Source: Arcticibacter tournemirensis
GTDB taxonomy: Bacteria > Bacteroidota > Bacteroidia > Sphingobacteriales > Sphingobacteriaceae
Length of the DNA stretch: 64,000 bases
Assembly (NCBI RefSeq): GCF_006716645.1
Contig: NZ_VFPL01000001.1
Coordinates: 2,728,001-2,792,000, forward strand
Direction of reading: 5' to 3'
The notes below the pieces were generated by a model. That model had not been told where the DNA came from and searched no databases. It worked only from the letters and a program-made list of their open reading frames with translations. Below are positions 39,172 to 48,158 of the stretch, in pieces (position 1 is the stretch's first letter; the number at the start of each line of letters is the position of its first letter). Both the position numbers and the translations under genes were made by a program.

Positions 39172-40554
39172 TTGATCAGTTTAGTTCCAAAGGTTCTCCC
39201 TTTAATAGAACCTGCAATTAAAGACGCATTTCTACCAAGATCTATTGCCAATTATCCGGTTTTATCATACAAGGAGAATGGGTTTCCTTCGATTTCATAT
39301 TATCCTTCACGGATAGAAGTATCACAATTTTTTAAGAGGGCGTATGCTGGCGCTAAACCCAAAATCGATCTGAACGAATTTCAAGAAATGGATAGTATCC
39401 TTAAAAATATCAAAGAGATGCCCGAAGTTCAGAGTTATTACATACATCCAAACAAATCTATTGAATCAGACCGCTTATTTGAAGTATCCTGTTTACCGCT
39501 GGCAGAGTCTTTTATTGAGCGTTATTACTATCTACATGGGTGTATTTTGATATAGGTAAGTTTGATGAGATCTATCAACCGATTGAGAACTATCTCTATT
39601 CTGAAATGATATATTTCGATATTACAGTCCCGATCTGTTTGTGAAATTTGATCTGGATTATCTCGAAATTTATCCCGGAATAGCGATTAAAAGAATTACT
39701 GATGGATATCAGAGAGCCAGGGCACGAATTAAGTCTTACTCACCTGCAATTATGAAAATATTATTATGTCAGCAACGCATGAGTTGGTTCTAGATGATTT
39801 TCACTACAAAAAGCCTACTCATTTTTATTATGAGCCATTTTCCAATGCAAATATATATCCTCGAGATTTGATTGAACGGTTTTTTACGTCTCTTAAGATT
39901 GCTACCGACTTTACCTCTGGATATGCCCAGCTATTGATGGTACCTAAAGACCGGTCAATTAATGTATCCGGCGATCTACCATTAATGATGGGCATATCGA
40001 CAAGAAGTTACCCAAGTTATTTCGATGATTTTTATTGGAATTTAGAAGACTATCCTAAAATTACAAAACTACAGCAAGATGAACTGAAAAAGGTGTTTAC
40101 AGCAGTGCGGGATTCAAGTAATAACCAGATCATCTTTGCTTTGAGGAGGTTCTATAAATCGAATCTTCGTTCGGAGGAGGAAGATATTATTAACGATTTA
40201 ATTATTGCGTTAGAGATGCTTTTAAGTGATAGTGAAAAAGGTGAAATAACTCATAAGCTTGCGCTTAGGCTGGTTGCATTGCTTTCTAAATCAAAGCCAG
40301 ATAGATACGAGCCTCTTACCGTATTCGCCAATGTAAAGAAAATTTATGCTTATCGATCTCATATAGTTCATGGAGCGTACAAGAAAAAAATCAATAAAGA
40401 AATTCAGTTAACCGACAATAATACAATACCTATTGTTACTCTAACTAACGAATATCTTCGTCAGTTATTAATTATATTGCTCCATGAGCACGCGTACTTG
40501 AAGCCCTCCGCCATTGACAATTTATTACTCACTGGCGTACCTAACCATTTCTAA
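39172..40554 (+). pseudogene. ApeA-like HEPN protein gene with three frameshifts
   Basis: Homologous frames follow each other: 39172-39542, then YFDIGKFDEIYQPIENYLYSE to about 39635, then VKFDLDYLEIYPGIAIKR to about 39750, then 39766-40554. The last part has the Apea-like HEPN pattern (IIALEMLLSDSEKGEITHKLALR) with the RNase motif RSHIVHG (Arg-x4-His). Each step is repaired by adding one base. ApeA is a HEPN anti-phage protein. The start is uncertain (TTG at 39172, open frame upstream). Confidence 0.7.
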
Positions 40555-40720
40555 TTAGATGTGGTTGGCATGATATGTATTGAACTCCATTCTTTCGCAG
40601 AAAACGAATTATCTAGCAAAGAAAGACAGTCGTTTTATAGGTGTGCTGACGGTAGATGATGATTTCTATTTTCGTATATTGTGTCAAATATGATTTCTCT
40701 AATTTGCGAATATAAAAAAC

Positions 40721-41995
40721 ATGGAGTTTAAGATCAATATCGATGAAGTGGAGCTGGAGATCATATCCAAACGATTGAAAAATCTAGTTTCTCCGGTTAC
40801 TATTTTGAAGTGGTTATCAAATTTTGAGGAAGATGAAGTCTATTTAGCCGTTAGGTTGATCAGAAATCTCAAGATGTACACCTCCTTTGAAATCGAAGAG
40901 GCATATCATGCGGGATTGACAGCAGTGCTGAAAAAATTGATGGAGGGGTCCAAACTTGCGGTTCATCCTATTGGCAAATTTGGCAAGAGTGGAAGCATGA
41001 TGGCCTACCTATTACGAAAAACCCAAGCCTATACCGTTAACCAAGCTAATATTCAATTGGCATCGTCTGTTGAATCCTTGAAAAGTTTGCCTCAGGAATT
41101 TGATACTTTACTGCTTCTAGATGATTTTTTGGGGACGGGCAAATCAGTGGAAACGTATTATAATTCTGAGATTCTTCCGATAAAACAGCAGTTCAAGCAA
41201 ATATTTTTCCTGGGTGTGGCCGCGATGGAAGATGCGGTACGAACCGTCGGCCCGCTCTTTGACTATATCTTCATTGAGAAGAGCCAGATTTATCGAAAAG
41301 CATTTTCCTCTTTTTCGAGCTATTTTGGATACCGAAAGCATGGACCTTATAAAAAGTTGTCATATAGATATGGGATGAAATTGACCCGTCCAGAGATTTT
41401 GCAAGGTGGCGGCCTTAAATATCATCATGCCCTGGGCTTTGAGAACTCGCAGTCGTTGGTCACTTTTTTTTATGGGTCACCAAATAACACTCTGCCCATA
41501 TTTTGGCAACAAGATAAAAAACTTCCATTCCACCCGCTGGTGCCTAGACTCTCGCCCCATAAAATATCACAGGCCAGGGAATTTAGGAAACAGTTGTCCT
41601 ATGAGCTCAGCCTGCTCCAGGAATTTGGAACAGATATGCTGAAAACAACGTTTGCAACCGCCAGAGTGATTAAAGGTAAAAAGATCTTCAGTTCAGTAAG
41701 CCATATCGATTTCTCTATATACGCAATCTTAAAATTGAAAAGAGATGGGTTCAATGAATTTTCGATTTGTCAGCGTTTGGGAATTACCGGAGATGATTAT
41801 CTGGCCTATATGAACAAGGGCAAATCCCAAGGCATTTTTGATCGCCACCATGATCTTACTTTGAGAGGTTTGAGTCTATTCCAGCAGGCTAAGAAATGCA
41901 TATCCCAATTGAAAAAAATCGCGTTAGATAAAAAAACTGATTTTGAAATAAAAAAAAATGCCTATTTTCCCAAGTCGTTCAATGGTAGGAGATAA
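40721..41995 (+). CDS. Retron effector: PRTase-like and winged-helix protein
   Basis: The 424-residue protein has a phosphoribosyltransferase-type domain with the PRPP-loop variant LLLLDDFLGTGKSVETYY near residue 130. A C-terminal winged helix follows (about 325-400: ILKLKRDGFNEFSICQRLG ... TLRGLSLFQQAKK). A PRTase-like plus HTH protein is the known effector of one retron class (Ec73-type). The reverse transcriptase follows after a structured spacer, which supports that role. The frame is intact. Confidence 0.75.
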   Translation: MEFKINIDEVELEIISKRLKNLVSPVTILKWLSNFEEDEVYLAVRLIRNLKMYTSFEIEEAYHAGLTAVLKKLMEGSKLAVHPIGKFGKSGSMMAYLLRKTQAYTVNQANIQLASSVESLKSLPQEFDTLLLLDDFLGTGKSVETYYNSEILPIKQQFKQIFFLGVAAMEDAVRTVGPLFDYIFIEKSQIYRKAFSSFSSYFGYRKHGPYKKLSYRYGMKLTRPEILQGGGLKYHHALGFENSQSLVTFFYGSPNNTLPIFWQQDKKLPFHPLVPRLSPHKISQAREFRKQLSYELSLLQEFGTDMLKTTFATARVIKGKKIFSSVSHIDFSIYAILKLKRDGFNEFSICQRLGITGDDYLAYMNKGKSQGIFDRHHDLTLRGLSLFQQAKKCISQLKKIALDKKTDFEIKKNAYFPKSFNGRR

Positions 41996-41997
41996 TC

Positions 41998-42191
41998 TGC
42001 AAGCAACATCCGGCCTAACTTGGCACTTACTGCCTTTGTTTTCTGAAAGGAAAATGCAAAGGTCGGATATCCCATCAGTAGATGGGGAAATGGTTGAAGA
42101 TACTTTTCAACCCTTGATACACAACATCACTGCAGGTATTCGCGAGTTGTGTACCAAAGCTTCGCTTTTCAATTTAAAATAGGGTTGCAGC
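41998..42191 (+). ncRNA. Putative retron msr-msd RNA
   Basis: Between effector and reverse transcriptase lie four hairpins in 121 nt. A: CCTTTG/CAAAGG plus TTTTC/GAAAA (42034-42063). B: CCCATC-AGTA-GATGGG (42072-42087). C: GGTTGAA/TTCAACC with a 7-nt loop (42093-42113). D: TACACAAC/GTTGTGTA with a 20-nt loop (42119-42154). CTGCAA (41998-42003) and TTGCAG (42186-42191) could pair as a short outer stem. Retron RNAs lie just upstream of the RT gene. The exact ends and the msr/msd border are not known. Confidence 0.6.
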
Positions 42192-42193
42192 GT

Positions 42194-43288
42194 ATGGACT
42201 ATCCATTGGACGATGTTTTAGAAGCTGCGCGAGATGAAGGCCATACAACACTGTTCGTCGCAGACATAGAGGCATATGTGAAGTACTTAACAGCAAGACA
42301 GCTGCCGGTAATTTATTCACTTGCACACCTGGCCATCTCGATGGGTATGAATATTGACATGATGGTCCGACTAGCAGAATCCAATCGTCGGGATTATTAT
42401 AAGCGTTTCAAACTTCAAAAGCGAGCCGGGGGATTCCGTACTATTCAAAGTCCCGACAACCCCTTGCGATACATCCAGCGCTGGATCTTGGCTAATATTC
42501 TAAATAAAATTCCCTCCCATCCGGCCTGCCTTGGATTTGATCCCACTACTTCAATATTAAAAAATGCCACTGTACATGTAAATCAGAAAGCTATTCTGAA
42601 AATTGATTTGTTGCGCTTTTTTGATTCCATAAATGAGAAACGTGTTTATGGGATATTCAAAAGTATTGGATTTCATCCCAACCTTTCGGTCTCGCTAGCC
42701 AAATTGTGTACAATTGTTCACGGTAAGAATTTCTTTTCCGAGTTTAGAGAGCATGAGGTGGAGATAAGAGATAGGATAATATCCGATTCCACCGGCATAT
42801 TACCCCAAGGAGGGCCGACGAGCCCGAAGTTGGCGAATTTGGTGGCCCGTCGGCTCGACAGCCGCTTGCAGGGTCTTTGTGAGAAAAACGGCTTGAAGTA
42901 TAGTCGTTATGCTGATGATCTTACTCTATCTGGTGATAAAGATATCCTTGAAAGAGTGAGGAAAACAGTATATAAAATTATCAGGGACGAAGGTTTCTTT
43001 CCGAACTTATCCAAGACAAGACTTCTGCTCCGGGGTCAAAAGTTTATGGTTACTGGACTTGATATATCTAATGAAAAACCCCGTGTCAGCAGAAAAAAGA
43101 AGAAGGAAATTGAACATCATCTTTATCATTGCCAGAAAGGTGTGCAACGACACATTCAAAAGGCCAAGATAACGCAAAGAAACTACAAAGATTGGCTTTT
43201 AGGTTCAATATGCTTTGTGCATGGAATCGAGCCGAGTGTTGGAAAACTCTATTTTTCTGAATTTGCCAAAATCGAATGGCCTCTTTAA
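42194..43288 (+). CDS. Retron-type reverse transcriptase
   Basis: A 364-residue RT: motifs KAILKIDLLRFFDSI, LPQGGPTSPKLANLVARRLD and SRYADDLTLSG (catalytic YADD). The retron-type C-terminal region has KFMVTGLDIS (VTG motif), which recognises the RNA stem-loop. There is no maturase or endonuclease domain. The start MDYPLDDVLEAA was chosen after the structured spacer; a longer frame from 42149 would cut into hairpin D. It would make msDNA from the upstream RNA and guard the effector. Confidence 0.88.
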   Translation: MDYPLDDVLEAARDEGHTTLFVADIEAYVKYLTARQLPVIYSLAHLAISMGMNIDMMVRLAESNRRDYYKRFKLQKRAGGFRTIQSPDNPLRYIQRWILANILNKIPSHPACLGFDPTTSILKNATVHVNQKAILKIDLLRFFDSINEKRVYGIFKSIGFHPNLSVSLAKLCTIVHGKNFFSEFREHEVEIRDRIISDSTGILPQGGPTSPKLANLVARRLDSRLQGLCEKNGLKYSRYADDLTLSGDKDILERVRKTVYKIIRDEGFFPNLSKTRLLLRGQKFMVTGLDISNEKPRVSRKKKKEIEHHLYHCQKGVQRHIQKAKITQRNYKDWLLGSICFVHGIEPSVGKLYFSEFAKIEWPL

Positions 43289-43359
43289 CGTGCGCATCTG
43301 CTCTTTTAATATTTAATCCTTTTCAAGAAATCTCAAACGAACTATTTTTTACATTAAGA

Positions 43360-43727
43360 ATATTTCCATAAAAGAGCTGGATGAAACGTTGGGGCAAATA
43401 GATTTTATTTTCGAAGCAGCCGGTGTACCTCAGCTCGGTTTTGATCTTATTTATTCTCTGGGAATAAACGGTATATATGTAATGACCGGCATACTAGGAG
43501 AAGGAAAGCCTGCTTGTATACCGGGATCTGAAACGATGAGCCAGATGGTGGTTTTGAAAAACCAGGTCATTGTAGGGAGTATCAATGCGAGCCGCCAACA
43601 TTTTGAGATGGAAATAAGAGATCTTGAAAGCGCAAAAACAGATGGGGCAATTGAATCAATGAACTTATTACCACCCGTATACAGCTTCTTTAAGTTCGGC
43701 GGACCAACGCTTGGCGGCAGCAAATGA
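43360..43727 (+). pseudogene. Remnant of a glucose dehydrogenase-like alcohol dehydrogenase
   Basis: Only the C-terminal part is left: DFIFEAAGVPQLGFDLIYSLG, VMTGILGEG and VVLKNQVIVGSINASRQHFE match the C-terminal domain of glucose 1-dehydrogenase-type MDR enzymes. The zinc- and NAD-binding N-terminal part is missing, and after about 43650 the sequence no longer fits. Likely a scar of an insertion or recombination. Confidence 0.7.
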
Positions 43728-43903
43728 TATTCTATTTTGTGATGATTTACTTGGACAAGTTTCTTCTTACCATCTGGCGGACCCCATTTTATATCAACTT
43801 TTTCGGTTTCATCATCAGGCTCTATCGTGACGCTTTCCCAAACGAATTGATTAGATAAGCTATCTAATACCGTAATAATTAATTGAAGAAGATATCCCCT
43901 CAC
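43670..43903 (-). pseudogene. Remnant of a nuclease-domain (STAND-type?) gene
   Basis: The frame starts VRGYLLQLIITVLDSL and has WESVTIEPDDETEKVDIKWGPP and a QVK motif. It resembles N-terminal PD-(D/E)xK-like domains of defence ATPases. With one base added near 43757 it continues KSSQNRISFAAAKRWSAELKE and then stops at the dehydrogenase remnant. Thus it is truncated and frameshifted. Confidence 0.5.
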
Positions 43904-44334
43904 AACCAGTTGTCCGCTTATAGTCGTTATTGGTTAAGTTAAATTGTCACGAAGGTTAACAAATTATTCTCGGATGCAATAATGTTTGGAAACCGGTAGC
44001 TAAGTACTGCTATTTTACATTTCAGCAGAAAACCGATTAGATGTTCACTGCCTTGATCTGCTGGTGGTTTGATCGCATAAAGTGGTTAACCCGACCTTAG
44101 ATATTGGCTGCGCCGTTACCACTCGTTTTGGTAAATAAGAGGGATTAAAGCAAGGATACATGCTCGTTACAAATGGTGTGGCTCTCACCATCCGTTGATG
44201 GCCTTTATTCCGGAACTGAAAATGGTACCCTGCAACTGGATGCGCATTGCTAATTCTATCAGCAGCAGTGTTTTTAAGTTCTTCTGGAGCAGACACTTGA
44301 GTTGGTAAGTTAGGATGGTTATGATAAAGGAAGG
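43904..44334. other. Gene-free stretch
   Basis: No frame with family features. It lies between gene remnants and probably consists of decayed sequence. Confidence 0.4.
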
Positions 44335-45483
44335 CTACTCTTCTGACCGCAAGTTATCAAGCCATTGGCTATCAATATTGATCAAGGTAAATGGCAGTCC
44401 GTAATTGCTCGACGCTCGTTGTGAGAATATGAAAATTCTGGAGAAGAATTCGCTTTTCAGATTATAGCCGGCAACCTTATCGAAGTTAAAAGCCTTCCAT
44501 TGAGAGACAAGTGCAACCGGGACTTTAAATTCGAGACGATAAGGGACTTCACCCGAATTGTACCTATAATCGTGAATCTCCAAAGTCCATTTGGTAGGAT
44601 CATCGGAAAAATAGCGTAGTCTTGCTTCCAGGTTATTTCTACCTGATTGTTGGGTAAAGAAATCGGTAATATTTCCTTGTCTTGTGAACATAAACAACAG
44701 ATCACCGGTTTCAAGGAGGCCCACGACAAAGCTGTTTATTACCCTTTCAAATTCCGTCAAAATTTCCCCCACGATTTCATCCATTTGCAAAAAATCGTGT
44801 AAGCCACTGTATGTAGAATCATCCCGGGCATCAGGTCGCTTATCTTTTAGAAACTCATATAAGGCATTTAAAATATCTCTTGGCATTGACCGTATGTAAC
44901 TATTATCAATAGCATGAAATAGATCACAAGTTGAATCGTCAAGAAACCAACGCATCGAAAGCAGGGGGATTTTATTGTTCGCTGCAAACTCAAAAGCCGG
45001 TTTGCTAAATTCCTCTACAGATGCAACCCCCACTTGATAGAAGTATCGTTTGCGGTTAGCAATGGCATAACTTGCCCTGCGGTTTTTCTGCCTTTGTGCT
45101 ATCGTTAAATCTGTAACGATTTCAAACTCATTAATGTCGTAACGTAGCCCCAATACATTTCTGACAACATTCAGACCGATAGTTTTATCGTAGCTTTTGC
45201 ACTCAAATAATAGTCTGGATGGATAGGAAAAAGGCATCTGTATGGGCGGTTCCATAAGAACATCTGCGTCATGAGCCGCACCTTTGCCATTAATAAAGAA
45301 AAGCCCAGTCCCTCGTTGAGCAAATACATAATGACCATCCGCTTTAACTGATGTGAATCCGCAATTGATCATTAAGCTCCTAACTATATATTCTAGTAAT
45401 GTACCCTTAAGTTGCCCAGCTGTCATATAGTCCAAGTTATTCTTTGAAGGTACCAAATTTTGAATTGATGTTATAAATATCAA
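44335..45483 (-). CDS. Restriction endonuclease-like protein
   Basis: The intact 382-residue protein has an N-terminal PD-(D/E)xK-type domain: GTLLEYIVRSLMINCGF, then HDADVLMEP and RLLFECKSYDKTIGL (Asp ... Glu-x-Lys). This resembles Mrr-like nucleases. The C-terminal half has no recognised domain. No methylase is nearby, so it may be a modification-dependent or stand-alone defence nuclease; this is a guess. MTAGQLKGTLLEY (45426) is an alternative start. Confidence 0.65.
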   Translation of the reverse strand: MIFITSIQNLVPSKNNLDYMTAGQLKGTLLEYIVRSLMINCGFTSVKADGHYVFAQRGTGLFFINGKGAAHDADVLMEPPIQMPFSYPSRLLFECKSYDKTIGLNVVRNVLGLRYDINEFEIVTDLTIAQRQKNRRASYAIANRKRYFYQVGVASVEEFSKPAFEFAANNKIPLLSMRWFLDDSTCDLFHAIDNSYIRSMPRDILNALYEFLKDKRPDARDDSTYSGLHDFLQMDEIVGEILTEFERVINSFVVGLLETGDLLFMFTRQGNITDFFTQQSGRNNLEARLRYFSDDPTKWTLEIHDYRYNSGEVPYRLEFKVPVALVSQWKAFNFDKVAGYNLKSEFFSRIFIFSQRASSNYGLPFTLINIDSQWLDNLRSEE

Positions 45484-45571
45484 ATCATTCCTTGCTTTGT
45501 TGATCTGAGCGTAAGTGTTCTTTCAGCTTTACAAGGACTTTTAAAAACTTTTCAGGCACTTTCGGCATCAC

Positions 45572-45605
45572 AAAAAACCGACTCACGTTGAATCGGCCTT
45601 TTTTA
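45572..45605 (-). terminator. Terminator after the zinc-finger accessory gene
   Basis: CCGA/TCGG-based stem between an A-run and a T-run (AAAAAACCGACT ... AATCGGCCTTTTTT), usable in both directions, located just after the stop of the 45613-45909 gene. Confidence 0.6.
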
Positions 45606-45612
45606 AATAATG

Positions 45613-45909
45613 CTATACGTGCTTGTTGAAATTTTCAATCCTTCCAATAATCGTTCGGCTGTTCACTTCTATAACTCTGCCGCACCTTTCGCAGCGGCCG
45701 TACTTGTTTAACTCAACATGAACCGATATAGGAATAAGATTGCCGTACCGGTCACAACGGTTGAAGCCGTCGTCCTTCTCGAAATTCCCGCATACGCAGT
45801 AAGGATAATCCGAATATTCATGATACACCATAGGCTCCGGCGGGTCGATTTTGATGAATTCTCCCGCGTTTGGGCTTTTAGCTTCAGGAGGTTTACGATT
45901 CCTTTTCAT
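45613..45909 (-). CDS. Zinc-finger hypothetical protein of the conjugative element
   Basis: 98 residues with several Cys (PYCVCGNF, NRCDRYG, RCERCGRVIE) that can bind one or two zinc ions. The start MKRNRKPPEAKS overlaps the upstream gene by 17 nt. Role unknown. Confidence 0.6.
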   Translation of the reverse strand: MKRNRKPPEAKSPNAGEFIKIDPPEPMVYHEYSDYPYCVCGNFEKDDGFNRCDRYGNLIPISVHVELNKYGRCERCGRVIEVNSRTIIGRIENFNKHV

Positions 45910-46297
45910 GACGAGTTTCGTTTTCTGGTTTAAACAATAGTGCAACCGCCAGTTTAAATTTAGGGCTGTTACTTTCCCAATCAGCGTATTTTATAATGCA
46001 GTCGATAACGTATAGAGTCGTATAAGTGAAGAACAACTGGTCGGAAAATACGCGGCTGCTGCGTATCATATTTGAACGGTGTCGTTTCAGCAGATCAGCC
46101 GTTTCACGAGATAAGCGGAACCACTGATTGAACGACATTAAACCAAAATTCCACTCTTTACGGATGGTGTCTTGATCAATTTCGAGCTTGTGATTCCAGG
46201 CATCTATAAAGTCTAATAGGGGAGGTACTTCCTGAGGGAACAGATCGTGCAGCAATTTTGCTTTTTCTGAATTTATGAGGTTCTTTAGATCTTTCAT
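45893..46297 (-). CDS. Hypothetical helical protein of the conjugative element
   Basis: 134 residues, mostly helical (SEKAKLLHDLFPQEVPPLLDFI at the start). No domain recognised. It overlaps the zinc-finger gene and follows the DUF932 gene, so it belongs to an accessory operon. Confidence 0.6.
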   Translation of the reverse strand: MKDLKNLINSEKAKLLHDLFPQEVPPLLDFIDAWNHKLEIDQDTIRKEWNFGLMSFNQWFRLSRETADLLKRHRSNMIRSSRVFSDQLFFTYTTLYVIDCIIKYADWESNSPKFKLAVALLFKPENETRHEKES

Positions 46298-46315
46298 CTT
46301 GTTACTGATTTATGT

Positions 46316-46339
46316 GCGGGCAGCGCGAAGACCGCCCGC
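46316..46339. terminator. GC-rich hairpin between DUF932 and the next gene
   Basis: GCGGGC and GCCCGC pair around a 12-nt loop in a short intergenic gap. There is no T-run, so it may be an attenuating or processing site. Confidence 0.45.
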
Positions 46340-46345
46340 GGTTAA

Positions 46346-47014
46346 TTAATTAAGGGCTGTTACTCCGTGCCTGGCGAACTCTTCACACAGATTAAAGGCT
46401 GTCTGGCTGCGCTGTAGGCCTGAGCCGAACATGATGGATTTCAATTTGCTTTCTTCGTCCCTGAAAGCCTTGACATTTTGAAAATACCCGGTTATCGAAT
46501 TATAAGCGCCGAACAACGTTCCTTTCGTGGTGGCCTCCTGCTGGCTCTCACTAGTAAAGGAATAATCCAGAATGGAGCTAACCACATTGTTAAAGACCGT
46601 TGATAGCTGATCTTCTTTCCCAGTCTGCAGGTTTTGCAGGACTTCTTTTGAAGGTGCCATAGCTAACTGGATCAGGCGTTTCACAGCACTATCAGTAATG
46701 CGGATTCTTGACCAGTGATTAAATAGTTCTTCCAGCTCTCCGGCTAACTGCTTGCTGATTCCTAATAATTTATGCGCCTGTTTTAATTTGTCATGCGCAC
46801 TGGCAGTATGGCGTATTTTAATGGTGTTAGCTGCGCCCTGTAGGGCAGCATTTAAAGTATTGTTGCAAACAATTCTGATAGGGGTAAATGCTGCCGTGAT
46901 GCTGCCGAACCCGTCATGGGACGTAGTTAAAAATAGATACTGCTCGATCAGATCATTCCTGCCGACCCGAATATAATCCGGTAGCTTCGCAGTAATAAAG
47001 ATGCGCTCTCCTTT
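46346..47014 (-). pseudogene. DUF932 protein gene, C-terminal part
   Basis: This part starts in frame at KGERIFITAKLPDYIRVGRND and runs to the gene end. It joins exactly to the N-terminal part (50527-50913) when the RIT element 47015-50526 is removed: GALG + KGERIF, no base lost or doubled. DUF932 proteins are phage/plasmid-like proteins of unknown role, common on conjugative elements. Confidence 0.85.
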
Positions 47015-47041
47015 GTTATGTAAAGCTTTACATAACAAAGG
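47010..47041. repeat. Perfect 32-bp palindrome at the end of RIT element 1
   Basis: CCTTTGTTATGTAAAG followed by its exact reverse complement. Its outer five bases on the left belong to the DUF932 gene and on the right to the inverted repeat. The inner 22 bp (47015-47036) are the added palindrome, with ends GTTATGT and ACATAAC. Confidence 0.9.
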
Positions 47042-47067
47042 TTATGGAAAGTAATAGATTATGTAAA
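47037..47067 (+). repeat. RIT 1 left inverted repeat (partner at 50496-50526)
   Basis: The repeat starts AAAGGTTATGGAAAG and ends GATTATGTAAA. It holds two direct ATGnAAA half-sites 17 bp apart, a likely recombinase-binding pair. All 31 bases match the complement at 50496-50526. Confidence 0.9.
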
Positions 47068-47129
47068 TTGGATTGCATTGTTGTGCTGATAACGGCATTT
47101 TTCAGCAATCCTACTTTACATTATTTAGC

Positions 47130-48158
47130 CTAAAAGTTCTTTAACCAGTCCAATAGGCTCTCGTTGTTTACCCATATTGGGACTTCCTTGTCAACGACAT
47201 TAACATAGGCCTTTTCTATCGCCTCCCGTTTCTGTTTGGAATCCACTCTCGCATACACTTCGGTTGTGGTAACCGATATATGCCCAAGAATATCACGTAT
47301 GTAGACAAGGTTGACACCAGCCTGTAAAAGGTGCATTGCTTTTGAATGGCGAAGCGAGTGGCAACTGATTTTTTCGGGGATTAGCAACTTATTGCTATCT
47401 CTGGCCATCGTTGCATACTTGTGCAAGATATGGGTAATGCCCGCCCGTGTTAGTTTTTCCCTTCGGGTATTGTAGAACAGTGGATAAGTCCCTGCATGGG
47501 TTTCCAATAATCGGTTTTTTGCCATGTAGTTTCTTAAGTGGACTACCTCTGCATCCATGAGCGGAACAATACGGGCTTTATTGCCCTTTCCTATAAGCTT
47601 GATGGTACAGGGCTTGTCCAACCTTATATCTTCAGGGGTCAGGTCTATGATTTCCTGTACACGTGCGCCCGTATCATACATCAATGCAAGCAAGGCCAGA
47701 TCCCGTATTCCCTGCCTTGTAGTCAGGTCGGGCTGGCTCAATAAAAGCCGAATTCCCTCAACGCTCAGATAGTTGATGGTGCCACGCTGGGCTTTTTTTA
47801 CTTTTATCGAAAGTATGTTGCGGCATTCTTCCAGTTGCTCTGGCCACTCATATTGCACAAACTTGAAAAAGGTATGCAACGCCGCCAACCTAACGTTACG
47901 GGTGGAAACACTACATTTCCGTACCTGCTCCAGATGGTTGAGGAAGTCAACGATACAAGCCTTGGTCAGATCACTGAACGCCAACTTTTGCGGCTTTATG
48001 CCCTTATATTCTTCCATAAAGGTAATAAGCAGGATGAATGTTATCCTGTATGATGCTATCGTATTGTTGCTCATCCCTCGTTCGGCAGGGAGATATTTGG
48101 TCAGAAAGTCCGCAAGGCTCTTGGGAAAGTCTACTGATTTAATGGCTTGCTTCATCAT
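47130..48158 (-). CDS. RIT 1 tyrosine recombinase C
   Basis: The 342-residue XerD-like protein is third in the trio. It has an N-terminal SAM-like domain (FLTKYLPAERGMSNNTIASY) and a catalytic domain with Arg in TGARVQEI, HSLRHSKAMH (His-x-x-Arg), ILGHISVTT and EVYARV (Tyr). The start MMKQAIKSV overlaps the second gene by 20 nt, so translation is coupled. All catalytic residues are present. Confidence 0.9.
   Translation of the reverse strand: MMKQAIKSVDFPKSLADFLTKYLPAERGMSNNTIASYRITFILLITFMEEYKGIKPQKLAFSDLTKACIVDFLNHLEQVRKCSVSTRNVRLAALHTFFKFVQYEWPEQLEECRNILSIKVKKAQRGTINYLSVEGIRLLLSQPDLTTRQGIRDLALLALMYDTGARVQEIIDLTPEDIRLDKPCTIKLIGKGNKARIVPLMDAEVVHLRNYMAKNRLLETHAGTYPLFYNTRREKLTRAGITHILHKYATMARDSNKLLIPEKISCHSLRHSKAMHLLQAGVNLVYIRDILGHISVTTTEVYARVDSKQKREAIEKAYVNVVDKEVPIWVNNESLLDWLKNF

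Noticed and set aside
41958-42182. A 74-residue frame between the PRTase and RT genes
   Set aside because: It starts inside the PRTase gene, has no family features and covers all four hairpins. The structure explains the region better as RNA.
44045-44296. An 83-residue minus-strand frame
   Set aside because: No recognisable pattern and located among decayed sequence.
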